Assembly: GCA_051016205.1 (NCBI GenBank)
Contig: CP136534.1
Coordinates: forward strand, 744,001-808,000
Direction: 5' to 3'
Length of the DNA stretch: 64,000 bases
Source of the DNA: Acuticoccus sp051016205
GTDB taxonomy: Bacteria; Pseudomonadota; Alphaproteobacteria; Rhizobiales; Amorphaceae
The notes under the pieces are model-generated. The model did not search any database. It was not told the origin of the DNA and saw nothing but the letters and a program-made list of their open reading frames with translations. This document shows positions 26,202-34,826 of the stretch, piece by piece. How positions within the stretch are numbered: the first letter of the stretch is position 1; each line of letters begins with the position of its first letter. The translations under genes were made by a program, and so were the position numbers.

Positions 26202-29121
26202 GGCGCCACTCCGCCACGCGGGCAAGGTGGTCGTAGTCGCCCTCAAGATTCTCGGAAAACTTCACGCGGGCGCGCGACAGGTAGCCGAAGGTGGGGTCCT
26301 CGTAGCGGCGCAGCAGTGCCACGAGGCGGGCCAGGGACTGGACGGCAAGGTCTTGCGCATCATCGCCATGGACGGCGGACCAGCGCACGGGAACCCGGCC
26401 TGCGCCGACGGCCACATAGTAAAGGCCCGTGATGGGGGTGGTTGCGGCGACCCCCTCCACAGCGCCGGACCGCACCAAGGCCGCCTCCAGGGGCAGCTGG
26501 GGCTCCAGAAACGTCTTGACCTGGTTGGCGGAGGGGGTGGTGCCCGTCTTGTAGTCGATGACGTCGGCGCCGTCCTTTGTCAGGTCGATCCTGTCGATCC
26601 TGCCGGTCAGGCTCACATGGCGCGTGATGGCGGCATTGGCGGCCACCTCCACCACGCTGGCGTCCACGAGGCCGTCCCGTTCCGCCTCAAGGGCGATGAT
26701 GTGGGGGGCAACGGCATGGAGCCTTGCGCTCCACACCGCCTGGGCTTCCGGCGCATAGGCAAGGGGGCGCACGGCCTCCTCCACAAGGCGGGAAAAGCGG
26801 GCAAGCGGGTCTTCCTCGCTGCCCCGCTCTGCGATGAAGCGGGCGAGCACCTCGTGGATCACCTCCCCCCTGTCGCGCGCGCCAGGAGATTCGCCAAGGT
26901 CGTTCAAGGGTTTGAGGCGAAGAACTCGGCGGGCATAGACGGCATAGGGGTCGCGTACCAGGCGGCCCACATCGGTGATGGACAAGGTGGTGGGCCGCGC
27001 TGCCACCGGCGGTGTGGGGGCGGGGCGCTGGGGCGGCGGGACGGTGTGGGCCGTCTCTAGGCTGTCGGCGAGGCTGATGAGGCGGCGGCCACGCGCGCCT
27101 GCAGGCTCAGCCCCTTCGCCGGCAAAGGCGGCAAGGCGTAGCCACCAACGGGAGGCCACTGTGGGCTCCCCCATGGCGCGCTTGGCACGGGTCAGTGTGA
27201 CGCGGTTTTGGTGGGCGGCTGCAACGAAGTCGTGGGCGGAAAGACCTATGCGCCGTTCGGGAAGGTCGATGCCGAACGCATGCATCATGGCGCGGGACAT
27301 CCATGGGCCACCGTCAGGCGCGACGGGCCAGACCCCCTCGTTCAGCCCGCCGAGAATCGCATGATCCACCGCCTGAAGGCGCGCCTCCAAGGGGCCTAAA
27401 ATGCTGACGGCCGCCTCATCGGGCGGGCCGCGCACCACTAGGCCGCCGATCAACGCATCGAACGCGCCGGGCCAGTCCCGCCGGGCCATGGGCAAAGGGT
27501 GGCAGGCGGCAAGACCGTCGAACACGGTGTCCATCATCGCCCTGTCGCGGGTGGGTTCGCCCTCTGATGGGGCCGGCGCAACGGCAAGGACGGCAGCCTT
27601 GTGGGCGTTTGCGAGGGTGGGCGTATCGGCGGTGCGGGAAAGGTTCGTCAGCGGGCCGAGCGCCTCTGCAGCCGCCGAGACGAGGGGTTCGGCCGCCCCG
27701 TCGATGCGCTTCAACTGAGAAAGCGTTGCCTCTGGCGCCATGCGCGGGCCGCGAAAAAGGTCTTCGATGAGAGGGATCGCATCGCGCCGGACCGCCTCGT
27801 CCAGGCCGAATGTGGCAAGCGGGTGCTTCAGGAGCCCCAGCCACTCCGCCGCACCGCCTGACAGGGCGACGGATGCGACGAGCCGCGCAAGGACGCCCGA
27901 AGGCGTTGCCGCAAGGGGCTCGCCAGCGGAATCGTCAACGGCAATGTTCCAGCGGCCGAGGGCATGGGCGACCCGCCTTGCCAGCGCCCGGTGCGGCGTG
28001 ACGAGGGCGACCCTTTCTCCCAGGGCCATCGATTCGCGCATGGCAACGGCAATGCCTGCCGCCTCCTGGCGCTCGTCCGCCGCCTCAAGGAGTGTGATGC
28101 CCGAAAGCGCGTCTTCAATGTTCCCAACGGCCTGTCTGTCGGCAAGCCAGCGGTCCGTCGTGGCGGCCGGGCGCAGTGCTGCACGGAAGGCAAGGGCCCG
28201 GCGTTCGGCGCTTTCTGGGCGCGTGGCAGAGGCATCCTGAGGGGTGAGGGGGGCAACGTCGGACGGGCCTGCGCCAAGGGCCGAGAGGAGCTGCATCATC
28301 CCGTATTGGGGGTGGGAGGGGCCGTCGGGGGCCTCTTGCAGCGCCTCCCAGGTGGCGGGGTCGGCGTGCCTGTCGAAGCCCGGAAGAACCACGGCGCCGT
28401 GGTCGCTTTGGGCAATGGAGGCAATCAGGCGGCGGGTTGCAGGGATCGAGCCTGTGGACCCTGCCACGATCAGCGGCCCCGTCGCGAAGGGCACACGGGC
28501 GGCGGCGGCATCGGCGCTATGGCGGCGGGCGGCGGCCTCTGTGATCAGCCCGTTATCGTCCAAGTAGTGAGGCCATGCGGTGGTGGCGATCGTCAGGAAG
28601 CGCGTTGTGATCTCCCAGTAGGCGGTGAGGTCGGTGCGCTCCACAAGGCCTGGCAGATCGGCCCAGTCGGCCTCCTGGGTTTCCACCTGGTCCATCAGCG
28701 CCATGAGGCTGTCGGCAAGGCGGATGGCGTCGGCGCTGGAGGAGGGCTTGAACAGCTGCGCCCCTTCCGCCTCCTCCTGAAGGTCGCGGGCAACGTTCTC
28801 GCCGAGCGCGCCGATCAGCGCGGCAAGGGCAACGCGCGCCTGCAACGGGTCGATGGTGCCTTTGTGAGGGGTTTCGCCAGCCTCGCTCTCATCATCGCCC
28901 AGCGCTTCGATCCGCGGCAGGACGCTGACGCCGCGGCCCGAAGCGTTGAGGAACGCATCGCCAAGGGCACGGGCGGCGCGGCGTGTGGGAAGGTAGATGG
29001 TGGCATCGGCCAGCGCGAACGGATCGTCAGGCATACCGCCAGGCCACAAGGTCCCATCAAGGAGGCGGCCTGCAAGTGTGGGCAGGAAAGGGTCGTAGGG
29101 CTCGACGCTATAAAGCCTCAT
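26194..29121 (-). CDS. addB: double-strand break repair protein AddB (alphaproteobacterial type)
   Basis: The second subunit of AddAB, with an inactivated-helicase-like body and a RecB-family nuclease at the C-terminus (GADVIDYKTGTTPSANQVKTF near residue 870). The N-terminus VEPYDPFLPTLAGRLLDGTL and the blocks PLIVAGSTGSIPATRRLI and LLEAADERQEA match the alphaproteobacterial AddB subtype. Length is 975 residues, normal. Its ATG overlaps the stop of the MurU-like gene by four bases, and its stop overlaps the addA start. Confidence 0.95.
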   Translation of the reverse strand: MRLYSVEPYDPFLPTLAGRLLDGTLWPGGMPDDPFALADATIYLPTRRAARALGDAFLNASGRGVSVLPRIEALGDDESEAGETPHKGTIDPLQARVALAALIGALGENVARDLQEEAEGAQLFKPSSSADAIRLADSLMALMDQVETQEADWADLPGLVERTDLTAYWEITTRFLTIATTAWPHYLDDNGLITEAAARRHSADAAAARVPFATGPLIVAGSTGSIPATRRLIASIAQSDHGAVVLPGFDRHADPATWEALQEAPDGPSHPQYGMMQLLSALGAGPSDVAPLTPQDASATRPESAERRALAFRAALRPAATTDRWLADRQAVGNIEDALSGITLLEAADERQEAAGIAVAMRESMALGERVALVTPHRALARRVAHALGRWNIAVDDSAGEPLAATPSGVLARLVASVALSGGAAEWLGLLKHPLATFGLDEAVRRDAIPLIEDLFRGPRMAPEATLSQLKRIDGAAEPLVSAAAEALGPLTNLSRTADTPTLANAHKAAVLAVAPAPSEGEPTRDRAMMDTVFDGLAACHPLPMARRDWPGAFDALIGGLVVRGPPDEAAVSILGPLEARLQAVDHAILGGLNEGVWPVAPDGGPWMSRAMMHAFGIDLPERRIGLSAHDFVAAAHQNRVTLTRAKRAMGEPTVASRWWLRLAAFAGEGAEPAGARGRRLISLADSLETAHTVPPPQRPAPTPPVAARPTTLSITDVGRLVRDPYAVYARRVLRLKPLNDLGESPGARDRGEVIHEVLARFIAERGSEEDPLARFSRLVEEAVRPLAYAPEAQAVWSARLHAVAPHIIALEAERDGLVDASVVEVAANAAITRHVSLTGRIDRIDLTKDGADVIDYKTGTTPSANQVKTFLEPQLPLEAALVRSGAVEGVAATTPITGLYYVAVGAGRVPVRWSAVHGDDAQDLAVQSLARLVALLRRYEDPTFGYLSRARVKFSENLEGDYDHLARVAEWRHG

Positions 29122-29855
29122 GCCGCGCTGGCGGCGTAGGCCCTGTCAGCCTCGCCGATGGCTTCAGGCGTTCCAACATGCATCCACCGCCCGTCCATGC
29201 GCAGCCCGTAAAGGCGGCCTGAGGCGATGGAGCGGTCCAGGAGGAGGTTGAGGGAGAAGGAGCCTTCTGGCGCCTCGTCAAGGATGGAGGGCAGGAAGAT
29301 GCCGCAGCCTGCATAGACGAAGGGGGCAACGCTCCTCTCCCCGCGCCTTGCAAGACGGCCGTCAGCGCCGAGCTCGAAGTCGCCGGCACCATCATAGCCC
29401 ACAGCGCCGACGGTGGGGGCAAGCAGGAGAAGGCCATCCATCCGGTCGGGGTCGAAGAGCGCCGTCATCCTGTGGATATTGTTGGAAACACCTTCGATCC
29501 AGAACGTGTCCGCATTGGCGACGATGAAGGGGGCCTCGCCGATCAACCCGCGCGCTTTGACGAGGGCGCCGCCGGTTTCCAGGAGCTTGGCCCGCTCGTC
29601 GGAGATAGCCACCTTGTTGCCCACCCGCCGCTTCACGTGCACCTCGATGAGATCGGCAAGGTAGTGGACGTTGACCACGAAACGGGAGACGCCGGCCCCC
29701 TCAAGCCTGTCGAACACGTGGTCGATGAGGGCTTTGCCGGCGACCTCGATCAGCGGTTTCGGGGTGGTGGCGGAAATCGGTCGCATGCGCGCCCCACGGC
29801 CTGCGGCAAGCACCATGGCGCACCAGTCATTGCGGGTCGGGTCGGCGTGCATCAC
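29118..29855 (-). CDS. murU: nucleotidyltransferase, MurU-like (MurNAc-1-phosphate uridylyltransferase)
   Basis: A sugar-1-phosphate nucleotidyltransferase of 245 residues. The signature is MVLAAGRGARMRPIS near residues 14-28, followed by TPKPLIEVAGKALIDH and the metal-binding NADTFW. The next gene upstream encodes an AmgK-like kinase domain; AmgK and MurU together convert MurNAc to UDP-MurNAc in cell-wall recycling and give fosfomycin tolerance in pseudomonads. The specificity here is inferred from that context. The GTG at 29855 overlaps the preceding stop by four bases; an ATG is the next codon. Confidence 0.87.
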   Translation of the reverse strand: MMHADPTRNDWCAMVLAAGRGARMRPISATTPKPLIEVAGKALIDHVFDRLEGAGVSRFVVNVHYLADLIEVHVKRRVGNKVAISDERAKLLETGGALVKARGLIGEAPFIVANADTFWIEGVSNNIHRMTALFDPDRMDGLLLLAPTVGAVGYDGAGDFELGADGRLARRGERSVAPFVYAGCGIFLPSILDEAPEGSFSLNLLLDRSIASGRLYGLRMDGRWMHVGTPEAIGEADRAYAASAA

Positions 29856-31291
29856 GCTTCGTCCAGGATCTGTGTGTTGGTTCCGTACCAGTCGCGCAGG
29901 GCCGAAAGGGCGGGTGTTGCGGCAAGGTTCTTGCGCAGTTGCCGGGATAGGCGGGGCAGGTGCGGCAGGTAGTGAGGCTTGCCGTCAAGGTCGTTGAGGC
30001 GGCGGAACACGCCCAGGATCCGTGTGGAACGCTGGGCGCCCAAGATGTGATAGGCGGTGCGCCAGCGCTCTTCGTCGAGCCCTTTGCGGGCGGCGATGTA
30101 GCGGCTCATCAATTCGGCCTCCAGAGCGTCGGGCACATCCACCCGCGCATCTTGCAACAGCGAGACCACATCGTATGCGCTTGGCGCAATCATGGCGTCT
30201 TGGTAGTCGATCAGACCGACACGCGCGATGCCGTCCCGGTCCTCAAGCCACATGAGGTTGGGGGAGTGCACGTCCCTCAAGGCAAGGTGATCGTCACCGC
30301 GCCAAAGCCCCTCGATGGCCGCCCGCCAAAGCCTGACATAGTCGCCATCGAGCGGGGCACGCAGATACCACTGGGGGAACAGCGTGACCTCATGGTCAGA
30401 CAGGCCCGCATCGAACGGCGGCGGCATGTAAGGCGGCTGCCCTTTCAAAGGGTGGGCGAGGGGCGGTAAAAATGGCGTCTTGTGGAAGGCGACAAGGGCG
30501 TCAAGGGCCGCCGTGTAGCGCTCGGGGATGGCCCCACAAGGTCCTGCCACTTTGTCGTCGCCAAGGTCCTCCATCAGGAGAAAACCCTCACCCTCGTTGA
30601 CGCTAAAAATTTGGGGGATGGTGAGGCCTGCCGCTTCAATGCGGGCGCCGACGGCAAGGAAGGCGGCCATGTTGCCATCGGCAAGGCGCGCTTTGTGGGC
30701 ATAGGAGCCAGGCAGGCTCGGGTGGCTCGGCGCGTCCATCAACACCGCGTCGACGCCATTGTCATGCAATCGTTCGTAGCGCCGGGTTGAGGCATCGCCA
30801 TTGAGGTGGCGGCGCTCGGCCGCCCCCCAGCCTGCCGCCTCCAGGAAGCTGGCAAGGCGCTTCTGGCGGGTCAGCCGGTCCAAGAAGGTGTCTAGCGCTG
30901 TGATGGTGACAATGCGCGCCTCGGCGTCATCGCCAAAACCAATGTCGATGGTGATGCGAAAGGGGGTGCGCGGCCATTCCACAAGGGCGGCGCGGGTGTC
31001 GTCGAGGCCCAGCTCATCGATCGCGGCATCGTCCTCGATGCGGTAAAGGTCCACATGGTCCAAGGGAACCCGCAGGTCATAGGCCTGGACGATGGTGAAG
31101 GTGGGGCTTGGCACCTCGTACCCTGGGTCTTCGGCAAGGGTGCGGATGATGGCGCGGGCAAGGGTGGTTTTGCCGGCGCCAAGGTCGCCTTTCAGTGCGA
31201 TCCTGTCACCGGGCGCGATGATGCGGGCAAGGTCGGCGCCAAGGCGTGCCATCGCAGCTTCTGAAGCGATCCGCTCGGTGATGGATGTCAC
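29852..31291 (-). CDS. fusion of TsaE (tRNA t6A ATPase) and AmgK-like phosphotransferase
   Basis: Residues 1-145 are TsaE, the ATPase needed for tRNA t6A37 synthesis: Walker A GDLGAGKTTLARAI (35-48), then SPTFTIVQAY and HVDLYRIEDD. Residues about 150-479 are an aminoglycoside-phosphotransferase-like kinase: GDASTRRYERL, FLLMEDLGDD, catalytic LRDVHSPNLMWL and metal site GLIDYQDAM. The kinase half resembles AmgK (anomeric MurNAc/GlcNAc kinase), supported by the MurU-like gene next to it. The fusion is known in alphaproteobacteria. The GTG start at 31291 overlaps the upstream stop (GTGA). Confidence 0.92.
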   Translation of the reverse strand: MTSITERIASEAAMARLGADLARIIAPGDRIALKGDLGAGKTTLARAIIRTLAEDPGYEVPSPTFTIVQAYDLRVPLDHVDLYRIEDDAAIDELGLDDTRAALVEWPRTPFRITIDIGFGDDAEARIVTITALDTFLDRLTRQKRLASFLEAAGWGAAERRHLNGDASTRRYERLHDNGVDAVLMDAPSHPSLPGSYAHKARLADGNMAAFLAVGARIEAAGLTIPQIFSVNEGEGFLLMEDLGDDKVAGPCGAIPERYTAALDALVAFHKTPFLPPLAHPLKGQPPYMPPPFDAGLSDHEVTLFPQWYLRAPLDGDYVRLWRAAIEGLWRGDDHLALRDVHSPNLMWLEDRDGIARVGLIDYQDAMIAPSAYDVVSLLQDARVDVPDALEAELMSRYIAARKGLDEERWRTAYHILGAQRSTRILGVFRRLNDLDGKPHYLPHLPRLSRQLRKNLAATPALSALRDWYGTNTQILDEA

Positions 31292-33531
31292 GCCGCAAGG
31301 TCCTGCCGCCCGGCGCCTTTGCGCGGAAAACGCACTTCCAGAGCTGCACCTGCCCCCTCCACAGGGGCAACGGCGACCGTTCCGCCGTGAAGCTCCACAA
31401 AGCTCTTCACCAGGGAAAGGCCGAGGCCGACACCGCCGCGCCGCCCCTGTGCCGTGCTTGTCATGAAGCGCTCGAACACCGCTTCAGCCTTGTCGCGGGT
31501 GATGCCGGGGCCGCGGTCGCGCACGCTGAGCGCCACGAAATCGCCCTCGCTGCGGGCCTCCACGGTCACCTTGCCGCCATGGGGCGAGTGGGAGATGGCG
31601 TTGGACAAAAGGTTGAACAGCACCTGGCGGAACCTTTGCGGGTCGCCCTCAAAGCCCGTGGCATCAGGCGCCACATCGATCTCGATCTCAACGCCGCCTT
31701 CGGCAATCCTGTGCTTCAGGCCGTCGAGGACGGTGCGGGCTGTGGCCTCAACATCCACAGGGCCAAGGGAGAGTTCCATGATGCCGGCATCGATGGTGGC
31801 AAGGTCCAAGATGCCGTCGATGATGGTGAGCAGCGCTTCGGACGATGTGTTGACGTGGTCGGCATATTCGCGCTGACGGTCGGTGAGGGTGCCGAATTCG
31901 GGGCGCGTCAGAAGCTGGATGAAGCCGATGATGGTGGTGAGCGGCGAGCGCAGCTCATAGGAAATGTGCTCGATGAAGGCGTTCTTCAGCCTGTCGGCCT
32001 CCACGAGGGCGTTGTTGCGCTCAAGAAGGGCGCGGGCAACGTTCACACTGTCGGTGACGTCGACGAGGGTGGCGAGGGTCGACCCGTCAGGCAGCGGCGA
32101 GAAGGCATAGTCGAGCACCTGGCCGTCACCGCGCTCGATCCTGCCTGAGACGGTGGTGCGGTGGTCGGTGAGGCCCGTCACCCGCTCGGCCAAGGCGGCC
32201 CAGGGAGCACTGACTTCGGAGGGGACGGTGGCGCCGATCACCCGCACATGGTCGCCCACGTCGGCAGGCTGCACGCCGCTCAGCTCCCAGAAGGCGGGGT
32301 TGGAGAGGCGCAGGAGACCGTCCGGGCCGAAGCTCGCCACCCCTTCGCCGAGGTTGTCGATGGTTTCCGCCTGCACCCTGGTGAGGGCGTTGTAGCGCCG
32401 CTCAAGGGCGAGCTGCTCGGTGACGTTTTCGTAGATGTAGGTGACACCGCCATGGGGGCCCGGATTGGCGATAACGCGAAGGGTTTGGCCGTCGGGAAGG
32501 TGCCACCAGCGCTCGAAGCCTTCGCGGGATTCGTAGCCGCGCAGCTGGTCGCGCTTCCAGGCTTTGAAGTCGGCGGTTTCGGGCAGCTTGCGTTCAGCGC
32601 GCAGGCGGTCGAGGAGTTGCTCTTCAGCGGGCGCGTGTTCCAGGAAGGTCGAGGGAAGCTGCCACAGCGTCTGGAACGCGGCGTTGTGAAAGGTGAGCCG
32701 CCTGTCTGGCCCATACATGGCCACCGCTGCCGCCAAACGGTCGAACGTTGCGGCATGGCCTTCCAGGGTACGCTGACTGACGGTGAGTTCGCGCACCGTC
32801 TCCGTCACATCGAGCGCGAGGGCGGCAAGGACACCCTCGCGGCGGTCCACAGCAACGTCGAGCACGCGCCGCTCCCCCGCAATCACCGTCTGGACACGGC
32901 CGTGGGACGGACCGTCGCCTTCGGTGAGCTGTGCCATGGCGTTGGCATCCAGAAGCGCTTCGTCGGTGCCTTCCGGCAAGGGGGCTGAAAGGCCGACGGC
33001 TTCGACATAGGCATGGTTGGTCCAGCGCCGCTCGCCGGTCTCGCTCTCAACCCAGGCTGGGAAGGGGGCGGATTCCAACAGTCCTTGGAACGGGCTTGCG
33101 GCGCCTGTGTCAGCGGCGGCAGCGTGGCGTGGGGCGGCCTTGACGAGGACGCTGGGGGTCCCTGCGCCAAGGGTGCCTTCCACCGTCAAGAGGGCTTCCT
33201 CGGTCTGAACGACGCGCTCGAAGGGCCGGCCCTGTGTGCGCAGTTTCCTCACATCGCCGGCAAGGGTGCCCTCAGTTGCGTCAGGCGAGGCGATGGCGTC
33301 CGTGAGTGCCGCGGGGAGCGTGCCGAAGGTTGTGGACGTGCCGTCGTGGCTGAACAGGACGCCGGCATGGGCGCCCGTTGCAAGGAGGCTTTGCAGCGCC
33401 TCGCCCGTCTCGCGCTTGGCAAGGGTTGCGGCGCGCTCGGCCTTCAGGCGGCGCGTGACAAGGCTGGCACGCACGGCAAACACTGACGCCAGCGCACATG
33501 CAGCAAACGCAACGGCCCAAGCCTCGATCAT
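31288..33531 (-). CDS. divL: DivL-like PAS sensor kinase homologue with tyrosine in the H-box
   Basis: A 747-residue membrane-anchored sensor with one N-terminal helix (about 2-22), three PAS-like regions (about 150-250, 262-375, 386-497), a dimerisation helix and an ATPase domain (ALNNLLSNA-like LFNLLSNAISHSPHGG, RDRGPGI, GGVGLGLSLVKSFVELHGG). The phosphoacceptor position of the H-box (S-H-E-L-R in ordinary kinases) reads SYELRSPLTTIIGF, so Tyr525 replaces His. This is the hallmark of DivL, which controls the CckA-CtrA pathway in Caulobacter. It heads an operon with four-base overlaps into tsaE. A GcrA-like GANTC site lies 56 bases upstream. Confidence 0.87.
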   Translation of the reverse strand: MIEAWAVAFAACALASVFAVRASLVTRRLKAERAATLAKRETGEALQSLLATGAHAGVLFSHDGTSTTFGTLPAALTDAIASPDATEGTLAGDVRKLRTQGRPFERVVQTEEALLTVEGTLGAGTPSVLVKAAPRHAAAADTGAASPFQGLLESAPFPAWVESETGERRWTNHAYVEAVGLSAPLPEGTDEALLDANAMAQLTEGDGPSHGRVQTVIAGERRVLDVAVDRREGVLAALALDVTETVRELTVSQRTLEGHAATFDRLAAAVAMYGPDRRLTFHNAAFQTLWQLPSTFLEHAPAEEQLLDRLRAERKLPETADFKAWKRDQLRGYESREGFERWWHLPDGQTLRVIANPGPHGGVTYIYENVTEQLALERRYNALTRVQAETIDNLGEGVASFGPDGLLRLSNPAFWELSGVQPADVGDHVRVIGATVPSEVSAPWAALAERVTGLTDHRTTVSGRIERGDGQVLDYAFSPLPDGSTLATLVDVTDSVNVARALLERNNALVEADRLKNAFIEHISYELRSPLTTIIGFIQLLTRPEFGTLTDRQREYADHVNTSSEALLTIIDGILDLATIDAGIMELSLGPVDVEATARTVLDGLKHRIAEGGVEIEIDVAPDATGFEGDPQRFRQVLFNLLSNAISHSPHGGKVTVEARSEGDFVALSVRDRGPGITRDKAEAVFERFMTSTAQGRRGGVGLGLSLVKSFVELHGGTVAVAPVEGAGAALEVRFPRKGAGRQDLAA

Positions 33532-33586
33532 GTCCCGGTACCGCGAGGGGCGAAAACCAAACGCAACGCACCCGCCCTTTTATCCG

Positions 33587-33593
33587 CGAATCA
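33587..33593 (-). promoter_or_regulatory. GcrA/CcrM-type site upstream of divL
   Basis: On the minus strand this reads TGATTCG, a full match to the YGAKTCG motif bound by GcrA at CcrM-methylated GANTC sites in Caulobacter. It lies 56-62 bases before the divL-like start, in the 150-base gap after msrP. Confidence 0.45.
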
Positions 33594-33631
33594 CGGAGTT
33601 CATAATAGCGCGGCTGCGGTGCAGGCGAAAT

Positions 33632-33653
33632 GGCCCCGCCTGAGGAGGGGGCC
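33632..33653 (-). terminator. GC hairpin after msrP
   Basis: GGCCCC/GGGGCC with a ten-base loop begins 29 bases after the msrP stop on the minus strand and is followed by ATTTCG. It is a plausible terminator separating msrP from divL. Confidence 0.4.
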
Positions 33654-33681
33654 GATGGGCTGTTTGACCGTGCGGAGCGCT

Positions 33682-34686
33682 TTAGAAGTAAAGGCTCTCG
33701 TTCGTCTTGTCGGCGTAAAGGCCCGCCACCTCCTCGGCATAGCCGTTGAGGTAAAGGGTCGGGATGCGATCGTCCGAGCCGAGCGGCTGCTCGGTCGCCT
33801 GGGACCAGCGCCTGTGCGGCACTTCGGGGTTCACGTTGGCCCAGAAGCCGTATTCGTTGCCGGCCACATCCATCCAGAATGTGGAGGGGCGCTCATCGGT
33901 GAAGGTGAAGCGCACCAGCGATTTGCCGGACTTGAAGCCGTATTTCCAAGGCACGGCCAGGCGCAGGGGCGCGCCGTTTTGCTCTTCGAGCGGGCGGCCA
34001 TAGGCGCCTGTGACCATCATCGTCACGGGGTTGGTGGCTTCCTCGATGGTCAGCCCTTCCACATAGGGCCAGGGGTACCAGGACTGGCGCTGGCCGGAGG
34101 CAACCTCTGGATTGTTGAAGGTCTCCATACGCACATAGCGGGCGCTGCTAAGCGGTTTGGCGTAGGCCACCAGATCGGCCATGGGAAAGCCCGTCCAGGG
34201 CACGACCATCGACCAGGCTTCAACGCACCTGAGGCGATAGATCCGCTCCTCCAACGACATGGCGCGGATCAATGTGTCGATGTCGACGGTGCGCTCTTCC
34301 TCCACCATCCCGTCGAAGGTGACGGTCCAGGGACGGATGTCCAATTGCTGCGCGGCCTTGAAGATGCGCTTATGAGAGCCGAACTCATAAAAGTTGTTGT
34401 AGGTGAGGACGAGGTCTTCCTCCGACAGCGGTGAGACGGTGTAGGCGGGGTTCGCCTTCGCGGGATAAAGATCCATCGTGGGGTCGGGTTCCACGTCAGG
34501 CGTAGGCCCCTCACTCCCCAGAAGGCGCTCAAGAATGTTGGCGCTGGCAGGCCCTGCAGCCAGAGTTCCTGCCGCGGCTAACCCTGCGGTCTTGATGAAG
34601 TTGCGACGTTGACGGAAAATGGATTCGGGCGTGACAGTTGATTCTTTGAGTGCCCATCGCGGTTTGCGAATGATTTTTGTCGCCAT
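33682..34686 (-). CDS. msrP: protein-methionine-sulfoxide reductase catalytic subunit MsrP (YedY)
   Basis: A periplasmic molybdopterin enzyme that repairs oxidised methionines in envelope proteins. The start at ATG 34686 gives 334 residues. A twin-arginine signal RQRRNFIKTAG followed by a hydrophobic stretch is at about 26-50. Oxidoreductase molybdopterin motifs include YNNFYEFGS, RLRCVEAWSMVVPWTGFPM (the cysteine that ligates Mo) and RLAVPWKYGFKSGKSL. The heme-b membrane partner msrQ, normally adjacent, is not found on either side: phoR is divergent upstream and divL is downstream. Confidence 0.95.
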   Translation of the reverse strand: MATKIIRKPRWALKESTVTPESIFRQRRNFIKTAGLAAAGTLAAGPASANILERLLGSEGPTPDVEPDPTMDLYPAKANPAYTVSPLSEEDLVLTYNNFYEFGSHKRIFKAAQQLDIRPWTVTFDGMVEEERTVDIDTLIRAMSLEERIYRLRCVEAWSMVVPWTGFPMADLVAYAKPLSSARYVRMETFNNPEVASGQRQSWYPWPYVEGLTIEEATNPVTMMVTGAYGRPLEEQNGAPLRLAVPWKYGFKSGKSLVRFTFTDERPSTFWMDVAGNEYGFWANVNPEVPHRRWSQATEQPLGSDDRIPTLYLNGYAEEVAGLYADKTNESLYF

Positions 34687-34826
34687 GCTTACGCCCTTCA
34701 CACGATCTTCGTAGTCTTTAAGCAAACTAAAGCTGTGGCGACTCACCGCAAGTCAAGCCTGTGTTAACACTTAGAACGATGGGCGGCGGGTCGGTGTGTC
34801 GCCGACAGTAGTGTAGGGAGTCCCCC

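Noticed and set aside
34761..34770. GTGTTAACAC palindrome between msrP and phoR as a Pho box
   Set aside because: A 10-base palindrome that matches one Pho half-site at only 7 of 11 positions, with no in-register neighbour; too weak to call.
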